Origin: Azolla caroliniana
Lineage: Eukaryota; Polypodiophyta
Reading direction: 5' to 3'
NCBI GenBank assembly: GCA_043228905.1
Contig: JBHGNT010000008.1
Location: 7,068,001 to 7,132,000, forward strand
Length of the DNA: 64,000 bases
Position numbers and translations under genes: made by a program. A model generated the notes under the pieces. The model had not been told where the DNA came from. It did not search any database and saw only the letters and a program-made list of their open reading frames with translations. Below are positions 44,001-55,570 of this stretch, one piece after another (position 1 is the stretch's first letter; each line of letters opens with the position of its first letter).

Positions 44001-44815
44001 TCCTCATGCCGGCCACTCTTCTTGTCTGATTTCTGAGACTTGTCGTTCTTGTTCTTGAGTGCGCGGCAGTCGGCTTTGATGTGTCCGGGTTTCTTGCAAT
44101 AGTTGCAGATTCGATTGTCCCGTGACTGGCTCCGTCTTCGCTGATTGTTCGGCTGCCGTGAGGAATCTCTTCCTCGTATGTTCGATCGTTCTGTCGAACC
44201 TTGTACTACATAAGCGTCGTTTGTTGAGTCTTTGGCGAAAGACTTTCTCCGAGCTGCTTCGGTCAGGATTGCGCTCGTGACTTCGGAGTATTTAACAGCC
44301 GTGGTTGACGCGTTGCACACGGTTGTGACGAAAGTTTCCCATGATGAGGGAAGGCTGCTCATGAGTATCATTGCTCTGAGTTCATCCTCGATTGCTGTCC
44401 CCTGAGATGAGATTTGGGAGCTTATGCTTTCGTACTCATTGAGATGTGCTTGAACCGAATCTGATTCTTTCATCCGCAAGTTGTAGAGGCGCCGGATCAG
44501 AAACATCTTCGTTGCGGCGACCTTCTTTTCGTAGGTGTCCGACAGTGTTTTCCACAATTCGAATGCTGTCGTACACAATTGCACCGTAAAGTATACCGAT
44601 TCCGATAGGTGCATCCGAATCGTGGCGCGGACGATTCTGTCCAGCTTCTGCCACTCAATTGGTTTGTATCCTTCTGGAGGTTCTTCATTTTCGATGGGAT
44701 CGATTTGCCCCTTGACTATGAGATAGTCCTGCATTTGCTCCTTCCAGAAGTTGAAGTTCGATCCATCGAACTTTCGTAGACTCATTTCTGACGAGCCGGA
44801 TGTTGATGCCATCAA
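41053..44815 (-). pseudogene. Copia E unit 2 gag-pol, cut by gypsy D and one TGA
   Basis: The minus-strand start is at 44815 (MMASTSGSSEM). Gag, zinc knuckle, protease and the integrase N-terminal half run to a TGA at 43061-43063. The same frame then continues through the rest of integrase and RT (QLDVKTAFLHGDLDEEIYM, IYVDDMLISG) into RNase H until the gypsy D insertion at 41053, resuming at 33976. The TGA replaces what is normally Arg in GIRREF-like sequence (CGA to TGA at a CpG). The identical stop is in unit 3. A 723-codon frame running from here into the D LTR is an accident of the insertion. Confidence 0.93.
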
Positions 44816-45499
44816 ATTTGGTTTCGGTTGACGAAGCTCGGTTCGGAGTTGACTACGAACCTTGTTGGAGTGCAGCCGGTTGGCTCACCCGATATCGTTC
44901 TAGTCGGATTTGAACCCGAGTCGGTTCGGCTTCGGATATATGTATTGTTGAACTTGCTCGAATTGACTCCGGTAACTTGAGGGACAGAACCGACTGGTCT
45001 TCCCGAATGTTGCTGAGTCGGAGTGAGCCCGGTTCGCTTCCGAATATATATGCCAAATACCGATTATTGAAACCGATTGTCTGGACCGATTCTGCTTCGG
45101 GTGACTGCAGCGACGAGAGAGACGGATCCAACTGATCCTCCCGAATGTCGATCAGCCGGATGAAGCACGAATTGGGGTTGTTGTCTTGAGACCGATCTGC
45201 ACCGAGTGGTTACAATGAGCGGCGAGCAGCGTTTGATGACCTCTTCGGATGCCGTTTAACCGAGTGGAGCACGATCGTGTCAATGTTGCACAAGGGGATT
45301 TCACCTCGAGCGGTTACGATCACAAGGAACAGAGTACAACCTGCTGGCTTACTCCAAGCGAAGATGATCTAACGCGATGAGATGCAAGCCTCGTTTTTCT
45401 TCTTCTTCTCTCTTCTTCGAATGACGCAAGAAACCGAACGCTGTGCAGGCTGAGACGACGGCCGACAGCGGGTTGAGGAACCTTCGCTCTGATACCAAA
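44816..45499 (-). other. Copia E unit 2 leader and primer site
   Basis: Same leader as in unit 1, including the 92-codon upstream ORF (44853-45131). The perfect initiator-Met primer site (TGGTATCAGAGC on minus) is at 45486-45497. Confidence 0.8.
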
Positions 45500-45586
45500 T
45501 GTTGAAGACAAGGCCGTCAATGCGGAAGATCAAGTAGCATTCGATTGGGGTTGAGTACCTGCGTATGACAGTTTCCAAGATCGTGC

Positions 45587-45618
<32 letters not shown>

Positions 45619-45807
45619 GAGGCACAAAAGACTCTTTCTATTCAATAGAAACAATAATACAACCCAACCTTACAAAAAGGTTACAAGGTCACTTTATATA
45701 GTGACAACTTAGGGCAACTACCCTTTATGCTAATTACACAAATGGCCCAAACTTGAGCTATACAAAGGGATAGTGTGAATACGTCCATTATACACTTGTA
45801 TTCGACA
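45500..45807 (-). repeat. Copia E LTR 3 (308 bp)
   Basis: Shared by units 2 and 3. By eye identical to LTR 4, including the long GA run. TATA box on minus (CTATATAAAG) near 45693-45702. Confidence 0.95.
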
Positions 45808-46000
45808 CTCCCCCGTAATGGGCGTATACATGGGTTATCTAAGATTACATGTATAAACCTAGGTTCTCGGACATATCAGTTTTGTTCGAGTCGGCAGGGT
45901 CCGAAGGCAGAAGACCGAACTGGTCGGGTCGGAAGAGTTGAAGCCGATCATTAAGGAACTGATGTCGGTTGTCTGAAACCATAATGCGTTGTGTCCGGCT

Positions 46001-49000
46001 CTAACCGGACTGGTTTGTCGTTACGCCCATCTGATGCCGAAGGGACCGAAAGCGGTCTGCCGAAAGACACTTGGTCATTCCATCTGCGACATTGTCGGTT
46101 GTGGATATTTTCTCTAGACCGATTTTCCCTGAAATGACGCAGTCCCAAACGAAGTGATATCGAACGTCGATATGTTTGGAGGCGTTGTGGTGAACCGGAT
46201 TTTTCGACAAGGCAACAGCACCTTGACTGTTGCTATAGACAACTGGGGCCGAGTCATGGTCGACTTGTCGAAACGTGTGCGCCAGCCGGCCGAGCCACAG
46301 AGCTTCTTTTGCAGCGTCGGACGCAGCTACATATTCTGCTTCGGTCCTTGAGGTCGCTGTGCACTCCTGAAGTTTCGACTTCCACGAAATTGCTCCATTG
46401 CTGAATTTGAAGCAGTATCCAGTTGTTGATTTCCGACTGTCTATACAGCCGGCGAAGTCCGAGTCGGTGTAACCGACTACGCCTGAGGTTCGGTTCGGAC
46501 CGAAAAGAATGCCGTGGTCTTTTGTGCCAGCCAGATATTTGAACACATGCTTGACTGCGTTCCAATGCGATCGGCCAGGATTGTGCATAAATCTGCTAAC
46601 GACTCCTACGGCATGAGAAATATCAGGCCGTGTCGCGACCATCAAGTACATAAGGGAGCCGACTGCCGGTGCATACGGTACCGACTTCATATCTTCCCCC
46701 TCTGGACCGGATGTCGGGCAGTCTCGCTGAGAGAGCCGAAGATTCATGGGGAGCGGGGTTGAAGCAGATTTGGCTGATTGCATGTTGAAGCGTTCCAAGA
46801 CACGTCCGATATAGTCGGTCTGAGACAAAAAAAGATGTCGTTTATCGCGATGCCGACTAATCTTCATGCCAAGTATGTGTCGTGCCGGACCGAGGTCCTT
46901 CATGGCAAACTTCAACCGCAATTGCCGAATGAGATCGGCAAGTTCGCCCGCGTGGCGTCCAGAAATTAGCATGTCGTCCACGTAAATGATGAGGAAGATG
47001 GGTGATCCATCTTGAGCTGTGTTGGTAAAAAGACAATGGTCCTCATCGCTTTTGGAGAAGCCGATCGATTGGATGAAGTCGTCGAACTTCTTGTACCATT
47101 GTCGCGGTGCCTGTTTCAGGCCGTATAGACTCTTCCTGAGTCGGCAGACTAGATGTTCTTGGCCAGTTGCCACGAAGCCTTTTGGCTGCTCCATATAAAT
47201 TTCCTCGTCAAGATCACCATGGAGGAAGGCTGTTTTGACATCTAGCTGAATCAGCTCCAAGTTGTCGGCTGCCACTACGCCGAGTAGAAAACGAAGGGTT
47301 GTCATTTTCACCACTGGTGAAAAAATCTCGTCGAAGTCGACGCCATATTCTTGTCGGAAGCCCTTCGCAACTAATCTGGCCTTGTACTTTGGGGTGGTCA
47401 AATCAGACGTCTCTTTTAGTCGATAAACCCACTTGCAAGGAAGAGCACGTCGATTCTTAGGTAATTCGACCAGATCCCAAGTCTTGTTTGCCCGAATGGA
47501 GTGCATTTCCGACTCCATCGCCAGATGCCAGGTGGCTGAATCGACAGATGTCGATGCTTCTTCGTAAGACGTCGGTTCGCCGGCGTCGGTGAAGAAAATT
47601 CCAGGAGAATACCTCTCCGGAGGTTGCGACAGTCTCTCGGATCGTCGAGGTATGACTGGACTGGTCGTATCGGGTATCGAGGTCGGATGGTCCGAAAGCG
47701 AATTATTCTGCTGTGCCGAGTCGGAGTTGTCCGAGTCGGTAGTGCAAGGTTCAGCTACCCGTGAAGCTGACCGTGTGTTAAGAGCGGGGCCTTCTTGAAG
47801 GGTCGGCACATCGGAAAATGTTACCCTTCGGACTTCGATCGGTGTTTTGACTGATGGATTCATAGCCGACTCGTTGAACACAACGTCCGAACTTCGAACG
47901 ATTTGTCTGCGTTCGGGGTCCCAGAGTCGGTATCCCATTTCGCCGTCTGATCCATATCCAAGGAAAATGCATTTCCTGGACCGAGGTGCAAGTTTTCGGC
48001 GATCATCTTTCGGAATAAGGGCGTACGCCTCGCATCCGAAGATCCTCAGCTTGTCGTAATTCGGCTTACTGCCGATCCATAGTTCCTGAGGAATTTGAAG
48101 TCCTAGAGGTCTGCTTGGCGACATATTGATTATGTGTACTGCCGTGAGTAGAGCCTCTGCCCAGAAGCCATCCGACAGTCCGGAGTGTTGGAGCATGGAA
48201 ACTATCCGTTCTTGGATTGTCCGATTCATGCATTCTGCAATCCCGTTTTGCTCCAGACTGTGTGGTGCCGTAAATTCACGTCAGATGCCGCGTTGTCGGC
48301 AGAATTTGACGAATTCTTCTGATTTGAACTCTCCCCCATTGTCGGTCCGAAAGCATTTCAGTTTTCGGTCAGTTTGATTTTCTACCATAGCGAGCCAATC
48401 GGAGAAGATCGAGAAGACACGATCTTTGGTGCGAATTGGATAAGCCCACACCTTTCGAGTCGAATCGTCAATAAAACTGACGAAGTAAGAGGCACCGCCG
48501 AGAGACTGATGCGGCATTGGGCCACAGACGTCCGAGTGGACTAGATCGAGAGGTCTCGTTTCTCTTGGTGCTGATGTCGGGTGTGATGCGGCTGCTTGTT
48601 TGCCATACTGGCAATGTTCGCAGAATTGATGGTCCGAGAAGGAGAGTTTAGGGATGTATCCGGCTCTAGATAGGTGCGTAATGCCGGCCTTGCTGAGGTG
48701 TCCTAATCTTCTGTGCCATAGTGATGACACAGGAATATCCACCAAAAACAGGTTACCCTCTCTGAGCGTAATATGTAACGGATACAGTGAGTGTATCTTG
48801 GGTCCTCTAGCAAGCAGGAGGTTCCCCCTGTGGAGTGTCCACCCTCCCGAAGAAAAACCGGCATGAATGCCGTCTTCATCTAGTTGTCCGACTGAGATCA
48901 ATGGCCTTGAGAGCTCGGGTACATGTCGGACATTGTGAAGTACAAGTGTAGAGCCACCTGCAAGGTTGAGCTCTACTGTGCCGATTCCAATGATGTCACA

Positions 49001-50035
49001 GTGTTGCGAGTTGCCGACTCGAACTGAGTCGGAGTGACGGATCGTATATTGCCGAAATTGGGATCGATGAGTAGTCACGTGAAATGACGCGCCCGAATCT
49101 AAGAGCCATGTGCTCGATTCTTCAGTCGTGAGCAGAACTTCTGATCCGACTGGATTTTCGATTGATAGTATATTCGGGTCGTTTGGTAGCACATCAGCTG
49201 AGAAGCTGACGTAATTGATCTCCTCATGCCGGCCACTCTTCTTGTCTGATTTCTGAGACTTGTCGTTCTTGTTCTTGAGTGCGCGGCAGTCGGCTTTGAT
49301 GTGTCCGGGTTTCTTGCAATAGTTGCAGATTCGATTGTCCCGTGACTGGCTCCGTCTTCGCTGATTGTTCGGCTGCCGTGAGGAATCTCTTCCTCGTATG
49401 TTCGATCGTTCTGTCGAACCTTGTACTACATAAGCGTCGTTTGTTGAGTCTTTGGCGAAAGACTTTCTCCGAGCTGCTTCGGTCAGGATTGCGCTCGTGA
49501 CTTCGGAGTATTTAACAGCCGTGGTTGACGCGTTGCACACGGTTGTGACGAAAGTTTCCCATGATGAGGGAAGGCTGCTCATGAGTATCATTGCTCTGAG
49601 TTCATCCTCGATTGCTGTCCCCTGAGATGAGATTTGGGAGCTTATGCTTTCGTACTCATTGAGATGTGCTTGAACCGAATCTGATTCTTTCATCCGCAAG
49701 TTGTAGAGGCGCCGGATCAGAAACATCTTCGTTGCGGCGACCTTCTTTTCGTAGGTGTCCGACAGTGTTTTCCACAATTCGAATGCTGTCGTACACAATT
49801 GCACCGTAAAGTATACCGATTCCGATAGGTGCATCCGAATCGTGGCGCGGACGATTCTGTCCAGCTTCTGCCACTCAATTGGTTTGTATCCTTCTGGAGG
49901 TTCTTCATTTTCGATGGGATCGATTTGCCCCTTGACTATGAGATAGTCCTGCATTTGCTCCTTCCAGAAGTTGAAGTTCGATCCATCGAACTTTCGTAGA
50001 CTCATTTCTGACGAGCCGGATGTTGATGCCATCAA
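46001..50035 (-). pseudogene. Copia E unit 3 gag-pol, full length with one TGA
   Basis: A 1,344-residue polyprotein frame from 50035 to 46001 is interrupted only by TGA at 48281-48283. Gag is UBN2-like (FNFWKEQMQDYLIVKGQ). The knuckle CNYCKKPGHIKADC is at about residues 237-250, then protease WLLDSGASFH. Pre-integrase is SLWHRRLGHLSKAGI. Integrase shows LVHSDVCGPMP (Asp), CFRTDNGGEFKS (Asp), then the stop, then SLEQNGIAE (Glu). RT has IIYVDDMLIS and RNase H has RTEAEYVAASDAAKEALW. The length and order are those of a complete plant copia element. The stop lies between the second Asp and the Glu of integrase, so no full Pol is made without read-through. Confidence 0.95.
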
Positions 50036-50719
50036 ATTTGGTTTCGGTTGACGAAGCTCGGTTCGGAGTTGACTACGAACCTTGTTGGAGTGCAGCCGGT
50101 TGGCTCACCCGATATCGTTCTAGTCGGATTTGAACCCGAGTCGGTTCGGCTTCGGATATATGTATTGTTGAACTTGCTCGAATTGACTCCGGTAACTTGA
50201 GGGACAGAACCGACTGGTCTTCCCGAATGTTGCTGAGTCGGAGTGAGCCCGGTTCGCTTCCGAATATATATGCCAAATACCGATTATTGAAACCGATTGT
50301 CTGGACCGATTCTGCTTCGAGTGACTGCAGCGACGAGAGAGACGGATCCAACTGATCCTCCCGAATGTCGATCAGCCGGATGAAGCACGAATTGGGGTTG
50401 TTGTCTTGAGACCGATCTGCACCGAGTGGTTACAATGAGCGGCGAGCAGCGTTTGATGACCTCTTCGGATGCCGTTTAACCGAGTGGAGCACGATCGTGT
50501 CAATGTTGCACAAGGGGATTTCACCTCGAGCGGTTACGATCACAAGGAACAGAGTACAACCTGCTGGCTTACTCCAAGCGAAGATGATCTAACGCGATGA
50601 GATGCAAGCCTCGTTTTTCTTCTTCTTCTCTCTTCTTCGAATGACGCAAGAAACCGAACGCTGTGCAGGCTGAGACGACGGCCGACAGCGGGTTGAGGAA
50701 CCTTCGCTCTGATACCAAA
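50036..50719 (-). other. Copia E unit 3 leader and primer site
   Basis: The perfect iMet primer site (TGGTATCAGAGC on minus) is at 50706-50717. The 92-codon upstream ORF (50073-50351) differs from unit 2 by one residue (Pro to Leu). The leader contains two degenerate repeats of about 130 bp. Confidence 0.8.
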
Positions 50720-50806
50720 TGTTGAAGACAAGGCCGTCAATGCGGAAGATCAAGTAGCATTCGATTGGGGTTGAGTACCTGCGTATGACAGTTTCCAAGA
50801 TCGTGC

Positions 50807-50838
<32 letters not shown>

Positions 50839-51027
50839 GAGGCACAAAAGACTCTTTCTATTCAATAGAAACAATAATACAACCCAACCTTACAAAAAGG
50901 TTACAAGGTCACTTTATATAGTGACAACTTAGGGCAACTACCCTTTATGCTAATTACACAAATGGCCCAAACTTGAGCTATACAAAGGGATAGTGTGAAT
51001 ACGTCCATTATACACTTGTATTCGACA
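50720..51027 (-). repeat. Copia E LTR 4, outer 5' LTR
   Basis: Complete 308-bp LTR ending the array. Followed by the target duplication CTTAC (51028-51032) and the rest of the chromovirus F LTR. On minus, the TATA-like CTATATAAAG would drive transcription through unit 3. Confidence 0.95.
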
Positions 51028-51066
51028 CTTACAAGGATTCTTAGTTATTACAAGATATTTAGAGTA

Positions 51067-51133
51067 TTCTAGAACATTCTAAAATATTCCATGATTATAT
51101 TAAATATCTAAAATATTCTAGAACATTCTAGAA
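51067..51133. promoter_or_regulatory. Heat-shock-element-like cluster in chromovirus F LTR
   Basis: At 51116-51133 four alternating TTC/GAA units at exact 5-bp spacing (TTC-TA-GAA-CA-TTC-TA-GAA) form a perfect heat-shock-factor site. A second, three-unit site lies at 51067-51079. They are inside the LTR of F. Heat-responsive copia LTRs such as Arabidopsis ONSEN use such elements. Function here is inferred from sequence only. Confidence 0.6.
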
Positions 51134-51383
51134 TACTCCATAAGGACCTATGAATAGATGTTTATTCATTCATCACAACTCATTTGGTTCAACACCAACC
51201 TTTAGCCTTTAGCCTACTCTTTGTAACCTTATTTTCTCATAATATAATCTCATTTCCATTTCTTGCCTTCTCTCTCATTTTGTTGTAAACCAATTGTCTC
51301 ATGGGCCAATTTTGGCCTTAGAAGACGTTAATATATCTTTCTTTTCTTTCTTTTTCTCTCTCTCTCTCTCACGAGTCACAACA

Positions 51384-52244
51384 GAGGATAGCCTTTATGA
51401 GGAGCTTCCCTTGTGTCGAGACTTTGTGTGTGTATGGGTATAGTTAAAGTAGATCAATAGAGAAGAAGCATTAGAAAGCCCTCAAATTTTAAACACAAAT
51501 ATAGCAATCTAGGCAATATTATACAAGATTTAAGCCCATAAACATAAGGTGAAATCAAGATGAAAAAGAAAAGAGCAGAAGGGAATATCGTGCTACTTTT
51601 TCTTCTTAATATGCACCACCACTTGTCTTTGGATGGGTGATCGGCTTCAACAAAACATGTGTCAAGCACTCATGCTTCTTGCACGATCCCCTATACTCAC
51701 TTATGCCCAATTGCAAATTCATCTTTCATAATGCTACTTTTCTATAGATGGGCGTCTAGATTCAACAGAACGTATTTCAACCATTCACACCTCTCATGAT
51801 CCCTCATCATCAATTGCGTCCATTATAACTCCATTTTTCCCTCCTAGTAATTGTTAATTGAGTTTCAAACCCGCGACTATTCCATTGACAGTGCCTAACT
51901 CATACCTTTTGGGCTTTCGACCCTAGACCCATTTGTAGGCAATGTGTGTTAATGTTCTTCTTTTCCTTTTTATTTCAATGATCACCTTGACCATAATGCC
52001 AAGCTTTTGTAAAACCTGGCCTTTTTGTGTTTCTCTCTTCACACACACCATACTATGACACTATGGAACTTAAAACCTATATTCTAGTTTTGACGTCACA
52101 CATTTTAAAGGTAATAAAATGACTAAAGAAAAAATCACCATGGGGGATCCACGAAATGAACTGTACTCTAGTTTATGGTTTACAATGCAAAAAATAAGTA
52201 TAGTTTGTTACACTTTATCCAACATCTACAATTATCAAGAAGGT
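51384..52244. other. AT-rich intergenic DNA, no gene recognised
   Basis: Only short frames are present (for example 51454-51669 minus, hydrophobic, no family match). CT simple repeats occur around 51355-51370. Nothing else was identified. Confidence 0.5.
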
Positions 52245-53185
52245 AATAGTTTGTAACACTAGGATTGGACCGATCGTTGACAAGTTCATAGAAGCATTTA
52301 TGAGTCAAGCAATCTATTCTATGGAACACCTATATTTAGGCCACAAATAGTCGAGATTTTGTGACAATGCGAATTCCAATTGTGTGAAGGGAAATAATAT
52401 CATATTTTTTAGATTTCAAAACCCTATATGGCCTAATATGTCCAATCTAGAATATTTATGCCAAATGTTGGTAAGAAACATGGCCATATTACAATTTGTA
52501 GAGGACTATCCTTTATTATGTAGGAATGGCTAATGGCTAATGGGCTTATAATATGAAAAGGACCCTTTACAGTTTCTAGCTTGTATAAAAAGCAAGAGAT
52601 CTAATGTAAAAAGACATTCGGGTGACCCAAATTTGGGGCGACCTTTTTGTCCTCATTTTGTCCCCTCATCATCCACTGAGAACTTTTCCACATTGATTAT
52701 TTGAGACATAGTCTTCTACATAACAAGTATCTATTTAATTAAGGCACCTTGTACATTTCTTATATAGTAATTATCTATTTAGTTAAGACTAACACGTTTC
52801 TTAATTATTGTAGTGATTAGGTGTGTTTTAATTTTAAATTAACTGTAAAAACCTTCAAGGCGTCCACCGTTGCATGAAGTGGAGAAGTAAGGGTTTTTAT
52901 GTATTGATGTATGGTGTGGACTTTGCAGTTGGAGATTAACATCCCCCAATCCCTCGGCTAGCCCATTGTAAGAAAGGCAACCCTTCAGAACTTGATAGTG
53001 ATTATGAGTCCTGTCAAACCCTTCGAGGAAACTTGATTCAAATTGAGCTAGTACAAATGTGCACTCTATCACAAGGTACAACCATTTGGATTGCTCATAT
53101 TATTACCACAATGAAAAAAATATTATGGGATTGCATGTTATTCTTAGACAATAGCTCCATGACTAGTTGCAAAATCAAAAAAAGA
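52245..53185 (+). pseudogene. Old family D RT fragment split by a solo LTR
   Basis: 52245-52382 reads IGPIVDKFIEAFMSQAIYS and SRDFVTMRIPI, against D's IGPTIDEFAEAFAGRSIYS and SRDITTMRTPLG. After an insertion, 53041-53170 reads ELVQMCTLSQGTTIWIAHI and LWDCMLFLDNSSM, against LVRMCTLPQGGTNSVAHM and LRDCIPDITMPFLDDIP. The two halves join at the duplicated AATTG. Stops and substitutions are abundant. Confidence 0.75.
52383..53040 (+). mobile_element. Solo LTR with TSD AATTG
   Basis: 658 bp starting TGTGAAGGG and ending CTTGATTCA, flanked by AATTG (52378-52382 and 53041-53045). A TATA box (GTATAAAAAG) is near 52583-52592. No internal region remains, so it arose by LTR-LTR recombination. I see no relative in the window. 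Confidence 0.8.
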
Positions 53186-55097
53186 GTAGACCAAATATAA
53201 ACTCGGGTGCAGAACATTCATATCGAACCACAGAATGATTATGACAAGATGGACACGTCTAAGTCTGTCAAGTGAAAAGTCGTCATTCAGACATTTGGAG
53301 ATCTTTGTTGTCAAACACTTATGTGAGCGTTACAATCTCACAATTTTAGTAAAACCTACAATGTAAAATCAAAATGACCCAATTTACATATTTTCATTCC
53401 TATAACATCTAAGGAAAGACGAGTAATCATTCTACTGACATTTGTCACAATACTTGTTGCCATGACTTATCCATTGAAATTTTGAATCTTATCTATTTCA
53501 TGGAAGCCAAAAAATTTAGAGAAGGTCTAATATACACACTTTGCAAACATGAAAGCTAAGGATGTGACGAGGAGTTGGCATTTAGGAAGATTGAAAAACC
53601 TACACATAGATTCAATCGAGCTTTCACTCGGCATTGATTATTGAATGAACCAACCTACCTCAAATCCTCAATGTTTGTTAAAGTGATCCTCACCTTTTGG
53701 GTATGGTTTATGTATGCCCATTATTTGGGCATTTGAAAAACACTCATGAAAGATACGTGAAGTGTACTTTTTTATTTCTTCACAATTCTTTTTTGGTAGG
53801 TCCCACGCATAATGCTTAGTGACCACCCATGGGATTATCATCATGATTTTTGCCTCGAATCATAAACACATAACATTAGCGAAACTTTGGCCTAAACAAA
53901 CGGAAACCTGAAGAAAATCAAAATAAGACTTATAAATATTCTATTAAAAGGTCCATGGGAGCATTATGAGTCTATCTTAGAATATTGTATTTAAAAATGC
54001 AATTCACAAATGTTCATGGTGGCCCTCAGGAAATTCTCTCACATGTAGGATCTCTTGCATGTTGGGTATGGAAATGTTGGTTAAGCCTAGCTAAGAAAAG
54101 TGGGTGCGTTGATTGGGGTGCTTGGATAGTGCTATAATTTCTTGCACTCTCAAAGACTATGATGTTTAGTTCAAGAATGAATATAAATTTCAAATCAAGT
54201 AATACATCACATCATGTAACTTAGCCTTAACCATAAAGAAAATTTGAACCGTCCAAATCGTAAGGTTGGTTTGTGATATTTCTAAGAGTTGACAATAACA
54301 ATATGATGTCTCCACTATCCAATGCCATATGGCTTGTAATTTCAGCAAAGCATCACCAAGGTTATTGATCCAAGAATTGCACTCAAAACTTATTTAAAGC
54401 TAAATTTCTACCTCTATTAATTCTCGATGAAAGCTTAAAGTTGGTACATGTAACTTATGTAAGTTTGCCATATTCACTGTGCCTTGATAAGTAATGGGGT
54501 ATTAATTATATTTATTGCATGTTTCTCATTTTCTCAGAAGTTTGATTGAGGTGTGGCATATTAGTAGAGCCTTGGCCCCTAACATGCATGTACTCTCATA
54601 AGCCAATTCTCTATTATGTAACAAACATTGACGTCAAGCATGTTCATGTTCTCGACAAGAAAAATTCAAACTTTCAGAAAACATAAATATTATCTTGAGA
54701 ACACAACTTATGTTGCATATAATTTACAAAGGAGAAAACAGTGACGCAACTTATGTTGCATGTGATTTACGAAGGAGAAAGATATGAGGCCACTTTGAAG
54801 CATTCAAACTTAGCTCATTTTTCTTTTAGTCTATTGAAGAAAACACATATCCTATTCCTAACTTTTTGGTCCAAGATATATTATCCCTAAGCAACTTGTC
54901 ATTCATGATATCATTTACTTATAGAAGTTCACCATCTCTATTTGAATTAAATAAAACCAAGTGGTTCAATGATAAATGATCATATGTAGTGAATGTTCCA
55001 AAAGTCTTGATTGTATTGTATGAGTTTGTTATGACAAGGCAATTGAGTCTGAAACATTCAATATTATTCAGTACATTGTTGCAAGTGATTGACAAGG
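53186..55097. other. Intergenic DNA, no gene recognised
   Basis: AT-rich. The first 500 bp may be further decayed family D pol, but no block could be aligned with confidence. A small tandem duplication (period 43 bp, about 54704-54790, containing CAACTTATGTTGCAT) is present. No convincing ORF. Confidence 0.45.
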
Positions 55098-55570
55098 TAT
55101 GTGTCGAGAGTCGGGATGTGAAAGATATGGGGTTCATCGATGAGAGATATGTGGAGGAGTCGAACGAACATGGTCATTGATGTGGTCCGATAAATTTTCT
55201 ATTAGCAAAACATTTGAAAGAGTTGATTTAGGGTTGTCTTTTTGGGAAGAAAAGCTACAAACAGGGGCTAGGTATGTGTCAAGAGTAGAGGACATGAAAA
55301 GGATTGGGGTTCATCGACGAGAGATATGCGGAGTCATCAAACAAATGGTGTTGGTCATCAATGACCACCACAGACTCGTTAAGTTCAGACACTAGCAAAA
55401 CATTTGAAAGAGTTGATTTAGGGAAGAAAAGGTACAAACAAACATTGATTAGAGCCATCGAAGTGTGTGGAGTCGTCGAAGGAATGGTGTTGGTCATCGA
55501 TGACAATCATGAACCCGTAAGTTTAGATACCAGCAAGACATTTGAAAGAGTTGATGGAGAGAAGGGAGGG
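55098..55570. repeat. Three degenerate tandem repeats
   Basis: Words such as GCAAAACATTTGAAAGAGTTGATTTAGGG (near 55205, 55395 and 55531), GGGGTTCATCGA(T/C)GAGAGATATG and ATGGTGTTGGTCATC recur in the same order with spacing of about 136-190 bp. Frames overlap each other through these repeats but match no family. An internally duplicated old element or satellite-like block is likely. Confidence 0.7.

Larger units (their letters stand above)
31121..51027 (-). mobile_element. Tandem copia E array: three units, four shared LTRs
   Basis: LTRs lie at 31121-31351 (partial), 33208-33507, 45500-45807 and 50720-51027, all in the same orientation. Each adjacent pair shares an LTR. A 5-bp duplication CTTAC (31116-31120 and 51028-51032) flanks the whole block and not the single units. 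Unit 3 (45500-51027) is 5528 bp. Unit 2 is 5520 bp once the gypsy D insert and its 4-bp duplication are subtracted, and the 8-bp difference is the shorter GA run of its left LTR. Unit 1 is internally deleted. This fits one insertion amplified by unequal LTR recombination. Confidence 0.93.
31092..51383 (+). mobile_element. Chromovirus F 3' LTR split by the copia E array
   Basis: The LTR starts at 31092 and is interrupted after 29 bp by the copia E array. It resumes at 51028/51033 after the CTTAC duplication, with ATTCTAGAACATTCT-rich sequence, and probably ends near 51383 (CACGAGTCACAACA). Apart from the 29 bp at the left and about 351 bp at the right, all sequence in this span belongs to E and D. 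The end at 51383 is inferred from its CA terminus only. Confidence 0.6.

Noticed and set aside
50073-50351. The 92-codon leader ORF of copia E as a conserved gene
   Set aside because: It is the same in three units only because the units are recent duplicates. There is no independent evidence of selection.
31121-51027. Assembly artefact as the explanation of the copia E tandem array
   Set aside because: The units differ by a few bases and by GA-run length, only one contains gypsy D, one has a unique deletion, and a single target duplication flanks the whole. An artefact would not produce this. Long reads would settle it.
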